This document shows positions 23,201 to 32,300 of a stretch of 52,739 bases of DNA, piece after piece (position 1 is the first letter of the stretch; every line of letters begins with the position of its first letter). Source of the stretch: Spirochaetes bacterium RBG_16_49_21 (GTDB taxonomy: Bacteria > Spirochaetota > UBA4802 > UBA5550); contig MIBJ01000025.1 in NCBI GenBank assembly GCA_001829495.1, forward strand, positions 1 through 52,739. The letters run 5' to 3'. The position numbers were made by a program, and so were the translations under genes. The notes under the pieces are model-generated. The model was not told the DNA's origin and made no database searches. It worked only from the letters and a program-made list of their open reading frames with translations.

Positions 23201-24711
23201 GGTATCGTACCGCCGGAGGTGTAGATCAGATAGGAAACGCCCGGCTTTGCGCTCGCGGTATTATCGATCTTGTCTATGGAGATGCGGGGCGAAAGCTCCT
23301 TCAGACGGCTGTCCGCGTACCGGCCCGCGAGCATCTCAAGAACGAGCTTATACTGCTTGAGGGAGAGGCCATGGAAGGAATAGCAGGTTTTTATGAAGGC
23401 ATACAGGGAATCGATGTCCCACTCTTGGGCGCTCACCATGGATATGATGATCTGCGCCAGCACGTCGAGCGGGCATTCCACCGGACGGATCGGCTCGATC
23501 CCGGCTTCTTCGATGCTCCGTGCCATGACCGCTGCGGTGAGAAAATCCATGCCATGAACGGGATAGAGCCTTCCCCTGCTTGTTTCGCCGACCCCGTGGC
23601 CGGAACGCCCGATGCGCTGGAGCGCGGAGGAGATGGAAAAGGGGGTCTGTACCAGGACAACCTCGTCCAGCTCGCCGATGTCGATGCCGAGCTCAAGCGA
23701 GCTGGTCGCCACGATCGCCTTGAGCTCCCCTTTTTTCATCCGCTCTTCGACCTCAAGCCTGATCTCGCGCGCGATCGAGCCATGGTGGGAATAGGCGACG
23801 ATCTCCTCCTCGCCGTCGTTCAGGAACCGGGCCAACTTCTCCGCCGTCATGCGGCTGTTTGCGAACAGAAGGGTCGAGCGGTTTTTCCGGATAGTTTTCT
23901 TCATCTCGCCCGCTATCATCCGCCACCAGGTATCCTCTTCCCTGACCGTGGGACTCTCCTCCGGATATTCGACTGAAATCGAATAGCGCTTTTCATCCTC
24001 AGAACGAAGGATTGCGACCCGGCGCTTTTTGTATTCCGGATCCGGCGAAGGACGCAGCATCTGGAAGCCGCCCACAAAGTCTGCGACGACCTCAAGCGGC
24101 CGCACCGTGGCGGAAAGCGCAACGCGCTGGAATTCGCCGCTCTCCCGGGTGAGCCGCTCAACCGCGCTCATGAGGTGAACGCCCCGCTTGTTTCCGGCGA
24201 GCGCGTGGATCTCGTCCAGTATCACGGTTTTTAAGCCCTGGAAAACGGCCCTGCCGCTTTTGCTCGTGAGCATGATATTGAGGCTTTCCGGGGTGGTGAT
24301 GAGAATCTCGGGAGGGTGCCGGTACAGCCGCCGCCGCTCGTCCGAAGGGGTGTCCCCGCTTCTCGTCATCACGCGGATGGCGGGGAAAGCTTCCCCTGAT
24401 CCGTTAAAATAATCCTCAAGCTCCGCAAGCGGACCCAACAGGTTGCGTCGGATGTCGTTATTGAGCGCCTTAAGGGGAGAAACGTAGAGCACGACCGTGC
24501 CGCCGCTTCTCCATTTTCCGGCCACCATTTGATTGACGGCCCATAAGAATGCGGCAAGGGTTTTGCCGCTTCCGGTCGGCGCGGTTGCGAGCACGTGACT
24601 GCCCGCGGAGATTTCTTTCCACGCACGGGACTGTATCCGCGTGGGCTCGCCCAATCGTTCGCTGAACCATTTGGCCACAACCGGGTGAAAGAGATTTAAA
24701 ACATCATCCAT
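20296..24711 (-). CDS. lhr: Lhr-family DEAD/DEAH-box ATP-dependent helicase
   Basis: The product is 1471 residues, near E. coli Lhr (about 1540), so it is the long form. Helicase motifs are ordered at the N-terminus: IQSRAWKEI (Q-like), TAPTGSGKT (Walker A), TTPESL, DEIHALAGNKRG (Walker B), SATV, then in the second RecA domain FANSRMTAEKLARFL, ATSSLELGIDIGELDEVV and QRIGRSGHG. The winged-helix and Lhr-specific beta-barrel follow, with YYSLRVQDTRAKIGELDEEF, LHTFWGGRLNRPFA and WRETNKYMY-like segments, then a long C-terminal region. Lhr unwinds RNA:DNA hybrids and DNA 3'-5' and is repair-linked. A TATAAT box (24740-24735 on the minus strand) lies upstream. The gene is monocistronic. Confidence 0.93.
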   Translation of the reverse strand: MDDVLNLFHPVVAKWFSERLGEPTRIQSRAWKEISAGSHVLATAPTGSGKTLAAFLWAVNQMVAGKWRSGGTVVLYVSPLKALNNDIRRNLLGPLAELEDYFNGSGEAFPAIRVMTRSGDTPSDERRRLYRHPPEILITTPESLNIMLTSKSGRAVFQGLKTVILDEIHALAGNKRGVHLMSAVERLTRESGEFQRVALSATVRPLEVVADFVGGFQMLRPSPDPEYKKRRVAILRSEDEKRYSISVEYPEESPTVREEDTWWRMIAGEMKKTIRKNRSTLLFANSRMTAEKLARFLNDGEEEIVAYSHHGSIAREIRLEVEERMKKGELKAIVATSSLELGIDIGELDEVVLVQTPFSISSALQRIGRSGHGVGETSRGRLYPVHGMDFLTAAVMARSIEEAGIEPIRPVECPLDVLAQIIISMVSAQEWDIDSLYAFIKTCYSFHGLSLKQYKLVLEMLAGRYADSRLKELSPRISIDKIDNTASAKPGVSYLIYTSGGTIPDRGYYSLRVQDTRAKIGELDEEFVWERRIGDAFTLGTQIWRIRNITHNDVEVVPLQAAAGMVPFWKAEAFDRDFYYSERILSFLKEADEELSDPEKFTQKLEEKYSMTRRAADALVEFLQRQKEASEGKLPHRRRIIIEHYRGGSGGPDSRETVLHTFWGGRLNRPFAMALAAAWEERYNAQLEIFVSDANILLILPDDVSVQEAIRMVTPENLRELLRKRLETSGFFGAKFRENAARALLLPRASLHRRFPLWLNRLRSKKLMETIARYPDFPILLETWRECFQDAFDLDNLIPVLDELNSGRIELIEVTNDAPSPFCENLIWRQTNKYMYADDTPESRGISNLSRTILDEVLYSSRLRPRIPERLAEELEARLQRTKAGYAPALPQEVLDWLKERLLIPEGEWVRLLAACRRDSSDFPEPLPEAIQKKIAFIKLKGSPVRHAVALENMPLITRLFNVENAGDGAVPALQKERSIESGMDLSEFFVQWLSYYGPVLRSRIEEYLGIRGSGLNALLEDLAGQGRIIVDAILERSESEEVCHADNLERLLRMARLDRQPSFKALSVDYLPLFLASYQGVARPGETIDDLQARLEKLFGFAADASLWEEDILPARMRNYQFAWLDSLLNSTPLLWFGSGKGMTAFALDAEIGIFIEAHKKDVEKARLLFPDARGRYNLFDITRHANLSIEEATGTLWDLAWRSAIANDSMETLRKGILNDFEPVGFDAGGQRARFGIRRPGISRWSTSRPLQGYWRILDVLPVELDRIDRQELEKERARVLFDRYGILFRELLDNESAAMQWKKMFPILRLMELSGEIMSGYFFEGIPGVQFISFEAFRFLREGLDEEAVWWLNAKDPASLCGKRLESLKGRLPRRVGSTHLVVKGRRILLESFRNGKELRFHIPPGHPRFHESLELFKIVLSRDFNPLKKVFVEKINDTAAPASEYRDALVDFGFRAAYKGLELWKRY

Positions 24712-24851
24712 TTAACAACTCTACAACAGAGATAATTATACTAAAATATACGAACGGGAATGAATATGAAATAAAAAAATTATTTTTATATCGACATCTT
24801 TATTATCTTATTTTAAAAATAAACTTGAATCGAGCAAAATTGATTTAGGAA

Positions 24852-24944
24852 CGCCCTCCCCCTTGAGGGGGGAGGGCTGGGGTGGGGGTGAAAAAAGTTA
24901 GCGCTCTAATCACCCTCCCCTACCCCTCCCATCTAGGGAGGGGA
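24852..24944. repeat. G/C-rich repeat family A, full core copy
   Basis: Arm 1 is GCCCTCCCCCTTGAGGGGGG then AGGGCTGGGGTGGGGGTGA; arm 2 is TCACCCTCCCC followed by TACCCCTCCCATCTAGGGAG and GGGA, separated by about 20 bases. The inner arms match the element at 12020-12220, but the 20-bp terminal repeats seen there are absent here. Confidence 0.65.
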
Positions 24945-24960
24945 ATTCGCGAACAGAGGA

Positions 24961-26916
24961 ATGAATATGAAACATAAATCGTTCACAATAACCATCATTA
25001 TACTGTGCGCCGTCACTTTATTCGCCGGATTATTTATGGTGAATGGTTTTGCGGGGCTTGAGCCGGATGAAAAAAAGCTCGTTATACTATTCACCCATGA
25101 CATGCACTCGCAATTTCTTCCCCGGCTCGTGCGCTCGAAAGCGGGAGCCGGTGAGGAGATCGGCGGTTACGCGAGGATGTATTCCCTCATCAAAAAAGAG
25201 AGAGCAAAGAACGGCGGCGCGATCCTTCTGGTAGACGCCGGCGATTTCGCCATGAGCACCTTATTTCAGACCAATTTCATGAAAGAGGCCTCGGAAATCC
25301 GCCTGATGGGCCGGATGGGTTACGACGCGATCACCTTCGGAAATCACGATTTCGATTTCCGCGCACAGGGGCTGGCAAAAATGCTTGCCTCCGCCAAAAA
25401 GAAGGGGAAGCGGCTCCCTCCCATCGTGTCCTCGAATATTGTGTTTAGCCAGGATCAACAGAAAACCAGCTCCCTTGAAAAGGCATTTAAGGAATATCCG
25501 GTAAAACAATATAGTATTATCAAAAAAAACGGGCTGCGGATCGGCATCTTCGGCCTCATGGGAAAAGACGCGGCAGAGGACGCGCCGTTCGCGCGGCCCG
25601 CCGTTTTTACCGATTACATCGAGGCGGGCAGGCGAATGGCGGACATCTTGAAGAACAGGGAAAAGGTCGACATGATCGTGTGCCTGTCGCACACCGGAAC
25701 CTCCCCGGTTAAAAGCCATTCAGAGGACGAGATCCTTGCAAAAAAAGTTCCGGAAATAGACGTCATTATAAGCGGCCATACCCATACCGTACTGCCGAAG
25801 CCGATCGTATCGGGAAAGACGATCATCGTGTCATCGGGCTGCTATTCTTCATACCTGGGGATTCTGGAGGTCTCTTTTTCCGGTCAAAACCGGGCCCGCG
25901 TTGAAAAATACGAGATCAGAAAAATAACGCCTGATATTCCGGAAGACAAAAAAATTTCCCGTGAGATTTCCCGTTATCGAAGGCTTGTAGACACGAATTA
26001 TCTTCAAAAGTTCGGGTACCGGTTTAGCCAGTCAGTCGCCGAGAGCGGCTTTGACATGGAATCGCTCACGTACGCATACGAGCATCCGGGAGAGATGGGA
26101 ATAGGAAACCTGGTAACCGACGCGTATCGCGAGGCTGTCCGGAAGGCCGAAGGGAAGAACTACGATTACGTCCATGTCGTCATACACGCCCTGGGCCATA
26201 TCCGCGATTCCTTTTTAAAAGGAAAGATCACCACTGCCGAGGTGTTCCGGGTACTGCCCCTGTATCTGGGTATGGACGGGCTCCCCGGTTATCCGCTGGC
26301 TTCTTTCCGGCTGACCGGCAGGGAGATCAAAAGAATTCTGGAGATCGAGACGACCGTGGCGCAGCTCAAGGATGATGCGCATCTTCAAGTCTCCGGCGTG
26401 TCGTTCACCTACAACCCGAATCGCGTCCCGTTCGACCGCGTGATGTCCGTGATGATGCGGGAGAAGAACGGCAAGCTGATACCGGTTCAGGAAGGCAAGC
26501 TCTACCGCATCTGCCTGAACTTCTATTCCGCCAACATGATGAAAGACCTGCCCAAGCTCTCGTACGGCCTGATCAGGGCGGTGCCGAAAGATAAAAACGG
26601 CGCGCCTATTTATGACATGAAAACAGCCATTATCGACGCCAACGGAAGCGTGCCCGGCACGCAGGAAATAAAGGAATGGCTGGCGCTCGCCTCGTACCTG
26701 AAAAGCTTTCCGTCCGCGAACGGAAACGGCATACCGGACATACCGGAGCGGTACAGCCGGCTTGAGGGCAGGATCAAGGCTATCCCATCATGGAATCCGG
26801 TGAGCCTTGTTGCAGGAGCTAACTACATTACCTATTCGGCGTTGGGGATCATTTTGGTCCTGTTCGGCGGTATCGGATTCATCATCGTGAAGGTTGTGCG
26901 GAAGGTCGGGGACTGA
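24961..26916 (+). CDS. Membrane-anchored 5'-nucleotidase/UshA-like metallophosphoesterase
   Basis: The product is 651 residues. An N-terminal signal or anchor segment (residues about 8-28) is followed by the metallophosphoesterase domain: LFTHDMHSQF, LLVDAGDF, TFGNHDFDFR, VCLSHTG and IISGHTHTVLPKP, a full dinuclear site. The C-terminal 5'-nucleotidase domain (about 340-600) follows with MGIGNLVTDAYREA and LRLTGREIKR-like segments. A transmembrane helix (about 625-645) ends the protein with a short basic tail, so it is held in the inner membrane facing the periplasm. The family hydrolyses nucleotides or cyclic nucleotides for salvage; the substrate here is not known. GAGGA lies just before the ATG. 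Confidence 0.87.
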   Translation: MNMKHKSFTITIIILCAVTLFAGLFMVNGFAGLEPDEKKLVILFTHDMHSQFLPRLVRSKAGAGEEIGGYARMYSLIKKERAKNGGAILLVDAGDFAMSTLFQTNFMKEASEIRLMGRMGYDAITFGNHDFDFRAQGLAKMLASAKKKGKRLPPIVSSNIVFSQDQQKTSSLEKAFKEYPVKQYSIIKKNGLRIGIFGLMGKDAAEDAPFARPAVFTDYIEAGRRMADILKNREKVDMIVCLSHTGTSPVKSHSEDEILAKKVPEIDVIISGHTHTVLPKPIVSGKTIIVSSGCYSSYLGILEVSFSGQNRARVEKYEIRKITPDIPEDKKISREISRYRRLVDTNYLQKFGYRFSQSVAESGFDMESLTYAYEHPGEMGIGNLVTDAYREAVRKAEGKNYDYVHVVIHALGHIRDSFLKGKITTAEVFRVLPLYLGMDGLPGYPLASFRLTGREIKRILEIETTVAQLKDDAHLQVSGVSFTYNPNRVPFDRVMSVMMREKNGKLIPVQEGKLYRICLNFYSANMMKDLPKLSYGLIRAVPKDKNGAPIYDMKTAIIDANGSVPGTQEIKEWLALASYLKSFPSANGNGIPDIPERYSRLEGRIKAIPSWNPVSLVAGANYITYSALGIILVLFGGIGFIIVKVVRKVGD

Positions 26917-26932
26917 AAAGCTTCCCAAACAT

Positions 26933-27080
26933 TCCCCGACCTCACCCCCCGGCCCCCTCTCCCATTAAGAAATGAAAAAAGGAGAGGGGAAGTCTAAGAA
27001 TGAAACTTAATATTTCAGAAACCCTCTCCTTTCTTCCGAGTTTAATAGGAGAGGGTGCGCGGAGCGCGGGTGAGGTCGAG
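26933..27080. repeat. Palindromic repeat family B, copy 2
   Basis: Bounded by TTCCCCGACCTCACC at the left and GGTGAGGTCGAG at the right (inverted), with internal CCCTCTCC/GGAGAGGG hairpins. It is longer and more diverged than the copy at 18058-18170. It fills the gap between two secreted-protein genes. Confidence 0.55.
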
Positions 27081-27116
27081 TCAGTCTTCGGGATTTAAGG
27101 GGTAATTATCGCCGGC

Positions 27117-28472
27117 ATGATTCTAAGGACGATACATAAAAAAATATTTCTCATACCAGCATTGCTTCTATTTTCTTCTTATAGTTTTCCCGCCAATGGC
27201 ATTGGAATCAGCCGGGAACAAGACCCTTCTGCTCCGAAGAAGAAAAAACATGAGTACCGGCATATCCTCGTCCTGGGCGCAAACAGGCCCTTCAGCGGGG
27301 GCTCCAATGCCTTTACAACGATCGTGGCCTATTTCTGGTTCGGAGAAAACTTTGCCGACCCTGATCTTTATACGGAATTCAGGCTGACCACAACCAGGAT
27401 TGCAGGCATCGTCGGGGTGAAGACCGACCGGGTCTTTGCCGGAGTAAAGCCGATGCTTGAGCATTCGACCTATTCGGGATGGCGCTCGTACAACAGGGGA
27501 TATGACGACAAAACGCGGGACATCCGCGGCAGCAATGCAGGCATGGGAGTCTTTTTCCGGTATACCCGGCTCAGGATACTATCCACAACCGTCGCTTTTT
27601 TCCCATCCTATTATTTTTATAAGCTCCCGGTCCTTACCCCGAATAAAAATAAATACATACAAACGCCCAACAGCCACTTTCAGATCAAGCCGAGCTTAAA
27701 GATAACATTAAGCGATGTTGCCGACAAGAGCCTCGGCAGGATCAAGCACGGTTACCTGCTGGAGGTTGAATACCAGTACGCGCGCCGGATCGGATACGGC
27801 ACCTGGTACGATTACGACCGCCTTTTTTACAAGGAAAAATACGAAGGGCGATGGATACTGCCGGCAGCAGCCGGGCTGTACCAGGGGATCTGGTACAAAT
27901 CGACGATCACGGACACCCAGCGACTTTATATCTCCGCAGGCGGATATTACAACTTCACGGGTGATTACAACCTCCTGTTCGATTTTTACGGCGGCTGGTT
28001 CCAGGGGGTTGACCGGAACAATGCGGAGCAGATCGGCTACTTTCTCGCGGATTACGCGGTCATGCCCGGGTATTTTGATACGGAATTCTATTCCCACCTT
28101 TACCTGATCGGCCGGCTCCGGTTCGGCATACCCCTCCCCTTCTGGAACGCGCGTATCCAACCCGGATACAATCTCCTGTATATGCCCGGAAAAAACGAAG
28201 TCGTCGGAGTCGGCAGGGGGGCCATGGCAAACTCGAACTGGTGGCTGGTCAGAGGCTACCCGCGGAAGTTCTATACCAGCGTATCGTGCGAATTCTCCAT
28301 TCAACTGGGGAACCTTCTCCCCCTGTTCATGAGCTACGCGTACGGCATCGATGCCCGGCGGGCGCGTTCGTCCTACGATGTCTATTATTCCCGGATACAT
28401 CTTGCTCAAGTAAGGCGGGGGAATCATGAAGCGCAGGCTTACGTCGCAATGGCGTTCGGGAAGAATGATTAA
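27117..28472 (+). CDS. Predicted outer-membrane beta-barrel protein, unknown function
   Basis: The product is 451 residues with a signal peptide (about 1-27, ending FPANG). The mature protein is rich in Tyr, Trp, Phe and Gly with alternating hydrophobic strands such as YLLEVEYQYARRIGYGTW and FYSHLYLIGRLRFGIPLPF, the pattern of a transmembrane beta-barrel, and it ends in a strand-like AQAYVAMAFGKND. I do not recognise a named family. It is convergent with the next barrel gene, only 4 bp apart. Confidence 0.65.
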   Translation: MILRTIHKKIFLIPALLLFSSYSFPANGIGISREQDPSAPKKKKHEYRHILVLGANRPFSGGSNAFTTIVAYFWFGENFADPDLYTEFRLTTTRIAGIVGVKTDRVFAGVKPMLEHSTYSGWRSYNRGYDDKTRDIRGSNAGMGVFFRYTRLRILSTTVAFFPSYYFYKLPVLTPNKNKYIQTPNSHFQIKPSLKITLSDVADKSLGRIKHGYLLEVEYQYARRIGYGTWYDYDRLFYKEKYEGRWILPAAAGLYQGIWYKSTITDTQRLYISAGGYYNFTGDYNLLFDFYGGWFQGVDRNNAEQIGYFLADYAVMPGYFDTEFYSHLYLIGRLRFGIPLPFWNARIQPGYNLLYMPGKNEVVGVGRGAMANSNWWLVRGYPRKFYTSVSCEFSIQLGNLLPLFMSYAYGIDARRARSSYDVYYSRIHLAQVRRGNHEAQAYVAMAFGKND

Positions 28473-28476
28473 GGAA

Positions 28477-29328
28477 TTAAAACATATAGCCGCAATAGAT
28501 TGATGCCGACAGGGTATTGGTCCGGAGCGTCTGGAATAGGTAATAATAATTAACTTCCAATCCGATGACCAGCCCGTTATTAAACAGGTGGGATATGCCG
28601 GCCCCTGCGCCGGCCACAAGGTCAAATGAGGAATCATCGAATCCCTGGACGGGTTGAACCGATAACGGCGTCGCCGGATTGCCGGTTGGAACCAGGTTAA
28701 ACCGTTGACCGCTTTTTCCCCTGGTATATGAGAAACCGGCTCCGGCGCGCAGATCTATATCGATGTATTTTGTGTTGAATTTATACATAGGGGAGGCGAT
28801 CACCGGAAGGATCGTTATATAATCCGATCCGTATTTCTTATCCGAATTGTAGAAAAACGAGGCATGCAGATCCGCGCCGAAGCCCTTCCATATATAGTTG
28901 TACTGAAACATGACCGTGCCGCCGTAACCGAAGCCCAGGCTTTCGCCCGGGCCGTCGATCAGCTTGGCTCCTCCCCCTCCCACGGCCACCAGGAAATGGC
29001 GCTTCGCTCCGTCATCTTCAGCCTGCAAACGCTTGATCTCTACGCCTCCCTTGAGGATTTTCTTGTCGTCTTCCAGGTTTTGATCGCCCGGCTCAAGCAC
29101 GATGCTGCGTATGAAAAAATTCTTTACGACGCGCACCTGCTTGGTGGCGGGATCCTGCACGGTGATCTGGTCCTCGGTCGTTGCGATAATGCTCCCTTTG
29201 ATCCTGGTGCCGTTCTTTAATTCGATCGTGGCGGCACTTGCTACGGTGTGACAGATAATTACGATGATTAGCCCGATAAAAAACGTTATGCTGAAATTCT
29301 TCCGGCATATCCGGATTAAATCGACCAT
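28477..29328 (-). CDS. Outer-membrane beta-barrel protein with an N-terminal KNGTxxxGxI module
   Basis: The product is about 283 residues from the ATG at 29328 (an upstream in-frame start at 29382 would overlap the neighbouring gene). A signal peptide (FFIGLIIVIICHTVASA) is followed by a small beta domain TIELKNGTRIKGSIIATTED and ITVQDP, like that repeated twice in the protein at 39023. The rest is a barrel of OmpA/OmpW type (VAVGGGGAKLIDG start, ending with strand SASIYCGYMF and its terminal Phe). The role is unknown. The terminal Phe is typical of barrels inserted by BamA. Confidence 0.7.
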   Translation of the reverse strand: MVDLIRICRKNFSITFFIGLIIVIICHTVASAATIELKNGTRIKGSIIATTEDQITVQDPATKQVRVVKNFFIRSIVLEPGDQNLEDDKKILKGGVEIKRLQAEDDGAKRHFLVAVGGGGAKLIDGPGESLGFGYGGTVMFQYNYIWKGFGADLHASFFYNSDKKYGSDYITILPVIASPMYKFNTKYIDIDLRAGAGFSYTRGKSGQRFNLVPTGNPATPLSVQPVQGFDDSSFDLVAGAGAGISHLFNNGLVIGLEVNYYYLFQTLRTNTLSASIYCGYMF

Positions 29329-29375
29329 AATACCGCATTCCCTCTGTGATTCTTGGACTTCATAAAAAGGCATTT

Positions 29376-32300
29376 CTACCAATTCAACTCGCTTTTATTG
29401 TTGGGTGATGAGAAATTAGCGAATGTATTCTCAACCGTGATCGTACGCTGGCTTCTTGATTGGCCTTGAATGTTGATCTTTATGGCCTGCCAGAAATCGA
29501 GATTGCCGGCGCCGGTCGGCAGGGAAAGCTGCATGACCAGACCCTGGGAATCGAACACCCTCATGGTTGCGGTCGTTGTGGACGCATACCAGTCGGTACT
29601 TGAATAGTTGTGCACGGTAAAGGTGTATATCCCATTATCATATCCATCACCATAACCGAACAGGTTGATCGCTTCCGGACCATAATCGTTGGTATCGTCT
29701 TGCACCAGGCTCGTGGTGGATGATGTTCCTGATTGATCACCGTCTCTTAAATACAGACCGGTGTTCTCGTTCCACGATTTATGATTTGACCAATAGACAT
29801 GGAAGCGGTCGATCGGATTGCCGTCCCATCGGGAATCCCCGGTGTTCGCATTATTCGTCGGCCCTACTACATGAAGGTCCAGGTCATTGGGCGCATTGCC
29901 CCATTGCACGACAACCCGCACATGCGGCTCCGTAAGTATCTCGCACATCGCATACCGTGAATTCGTGGTATCGCCGACGTTGCCGTCTACGATTACGTTA
30001 TCGATGGTGAGATTAAAGTACCCGGTCTTGCTGAATACCAGGGTGTAGGAGCCGGGGCTGAAAGAATTTGTGGTAAAGGTGCCGTTCGAGCTGTTCGTAG
30101 TCAGGGTCTGCACCAGGTTGTCCGACCAGTCGTATACATTGAGCGTTGCACTGGTAACGTTTGAGCCTGAGTTGGCATCAACGGACCTGCCGCTTATCGT
30201 CCCCGGCTGCGCCGCGGTGGAAACCAGGTAGAGCACGCCCACGTCGGTTGTGCCCACGGTGACCGTGATATTGGTCTTGGTGGTGCTGTTGAATCCGGTC
30301 TTAGATACCGTGATCTCGTAGGCCAGGCTGCCGATCGGCACATTGGTGAACGCAAAATCGCCGCTTGCGTTCGTCGAAGTTGTGGACGCGAACACGTGAC
30401 CCGCGGTACGATACAGATCCACCGTTGCCCCGCTTACGGCGTGTATCATGGAGTCAAGCACCTTGCCGGTTATGCCGCCCACCACGTCTATGCCGTTGGA
30501 GGCCGTTCCCCAGCCGCTCCAGTTGGCTGCAGCATCGCGCACCTTCACGCGGCCGTAATACCGCGGCCCATCGGAGGGTGACATGGTATAGGTGTAGGTC
30601 TGCGCCGTTCCGAGCGATGTGCCGTCCGCTCCGCCATATACGATTCCGCTGTCCGTTGCGATCTGGATCTTCACCTCAGCCACGTCGCCGCCGTTAGTCC
30701 AACTGAAGTCGAGGTTCTGATCGCTGTCATACGTCCCTGTATCGGAAACCGCCGGCGCCGCAGGGGCAGTCATGTCCACGGTCCAGGTATAACCGGTCGG
30801 CACTGTCTGATAGTTTCCGGCTGCGTCACGGCCGACGACATCAAGCGTGTGGCTCGCTTCGGAGAGGCCGCTTAAGGTGATGGGGGTCGCCACCGGTATA
30901 TCGGCGCTCCATCCGCCGCCGTCAAGCCTATATTGATAATATATTACGCCGGTGCCTGCCACGGTGATGTCGGCCGTGTTGTAATTGGCGGGGTTGGCCG
31001 GCGTACCGGTCAGGGTCGCCCCCGGTGGAGTCAGGTCAACAGTCCAGGTATAGGTAGTGGCGCTGCCCGTCTCTTGCCAGGTACCGGCAGCGTTCTTGGC
31101 AATGACCTCCAGCGTATGGCTCGCCTCGGAAAGGCCGCTCAATTGTATATGGCTCGCCACTGCCGTCTCGGCACTCCAGCCGCCGCCATCGATCCGGTAT
31201 CGGTAACTGACCACATCGGTACCGCTGACCGTGATGTTCGTGGTCCGGCTGTTGGTCGGGTTGGGCGGCGTGTTAGAGAGGAGCGCCGTAGGTACCGTCA
31301 GGTCTATTTCCCAGGTGTGGATGGTGGCGCTGCCCGTGGCCTGCCAGTTTCCTGCCGGGTCTCGGCCGATAACGGACAGGGTATGGCTCCCCTCGGACAG
31401 GCTGCTCAATTGTATATGACTCGCCACACCGATTTCCGCGCTCCAGGCGCCGCTGTCCAGCTTGTACTTGTAATACACCACATCGGTGCCGGCCACGATA
31501 ACATCGATGCTCGTCTGGTTCGTGGGATCCGGCGGTATGTTATTCAGGATGGCAGTCGGCGGCGTCAGATCAATTGTCCAGGCGTGCGTCGTGGCCGTAC
31601 CAAAGCCCTGCCAGTTTCCCGCAGAGTCTTTGCCCACCACATACAGGGTATGGCTCCCCTCGCCGAGCCCTGATCGTGAGATAAGAGTGGCTCGGGGTAT
31701 CTCGGCGCTCCATGACTCGCTGTCCAGCTTGTACATATAGGCCTGCACGTCCACACCGCCGATGGTAACATTTATGCTCTGGCTGTTGGTCGGGTTGGCG
31801 GGCGTGCCGGAAAGGGTCGCAACCGGCGCAGTGGTGTCTATGTTCCACGTATAGCTCGTCGGGCTGCCGAGCGGCTGCTCATTTCCCGCAAGGTCGCGGC
31901 CGACGATGCTGAGGGTGTGGCCGCCTTCGGCAAGGCCGCTCATCAGGTTAATGGGCGAAGTCTGGGGGTTGAGCCCGCTCCAGACGCCGCTGTCCAGTTT
32001 GTATCTGAACGTGGCGACCTGTGTGCCGCCCACGGTGAATGTGGGATTGACGTTATTGCTCGGGTTCTGAGGAGTCGAGTTAAAGATCGCAGTCGGCGCA
32101 GTGATGTCGACCGTCCACGTGTACGTGGTCGGGCTTCCGATGCTTTGCCAGTTACCGGCGCTGTCAAGGCCAAGGACTTCAATGGTGTGGGAGCCTTCAG
32201 AGAGAGCGAGCAGATTGATCGTCTGGATTAATTCAATGCCGGACGGCAAGGGATAGCCGCCGATCCAGCCGCCGCCGTCAATCTTGTATGAATACGCGGT

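Noticed and set aside
12020-27080. CRISPR array
   Set aside because: The G/C-rich repeats are far apart, palindromic and differ in length; no regular spacers.
27708-28637. 309-codon minus-strand frame
   Set aside because: Antisense to the barrel protein at 27117, which has a signal peptide and strand pattern.
30933-31673. 246-codon plus-strand frame with repeats
   Set aside because: Mirror image of the repeated lipoprotein domain; its repeats come from the real gene.
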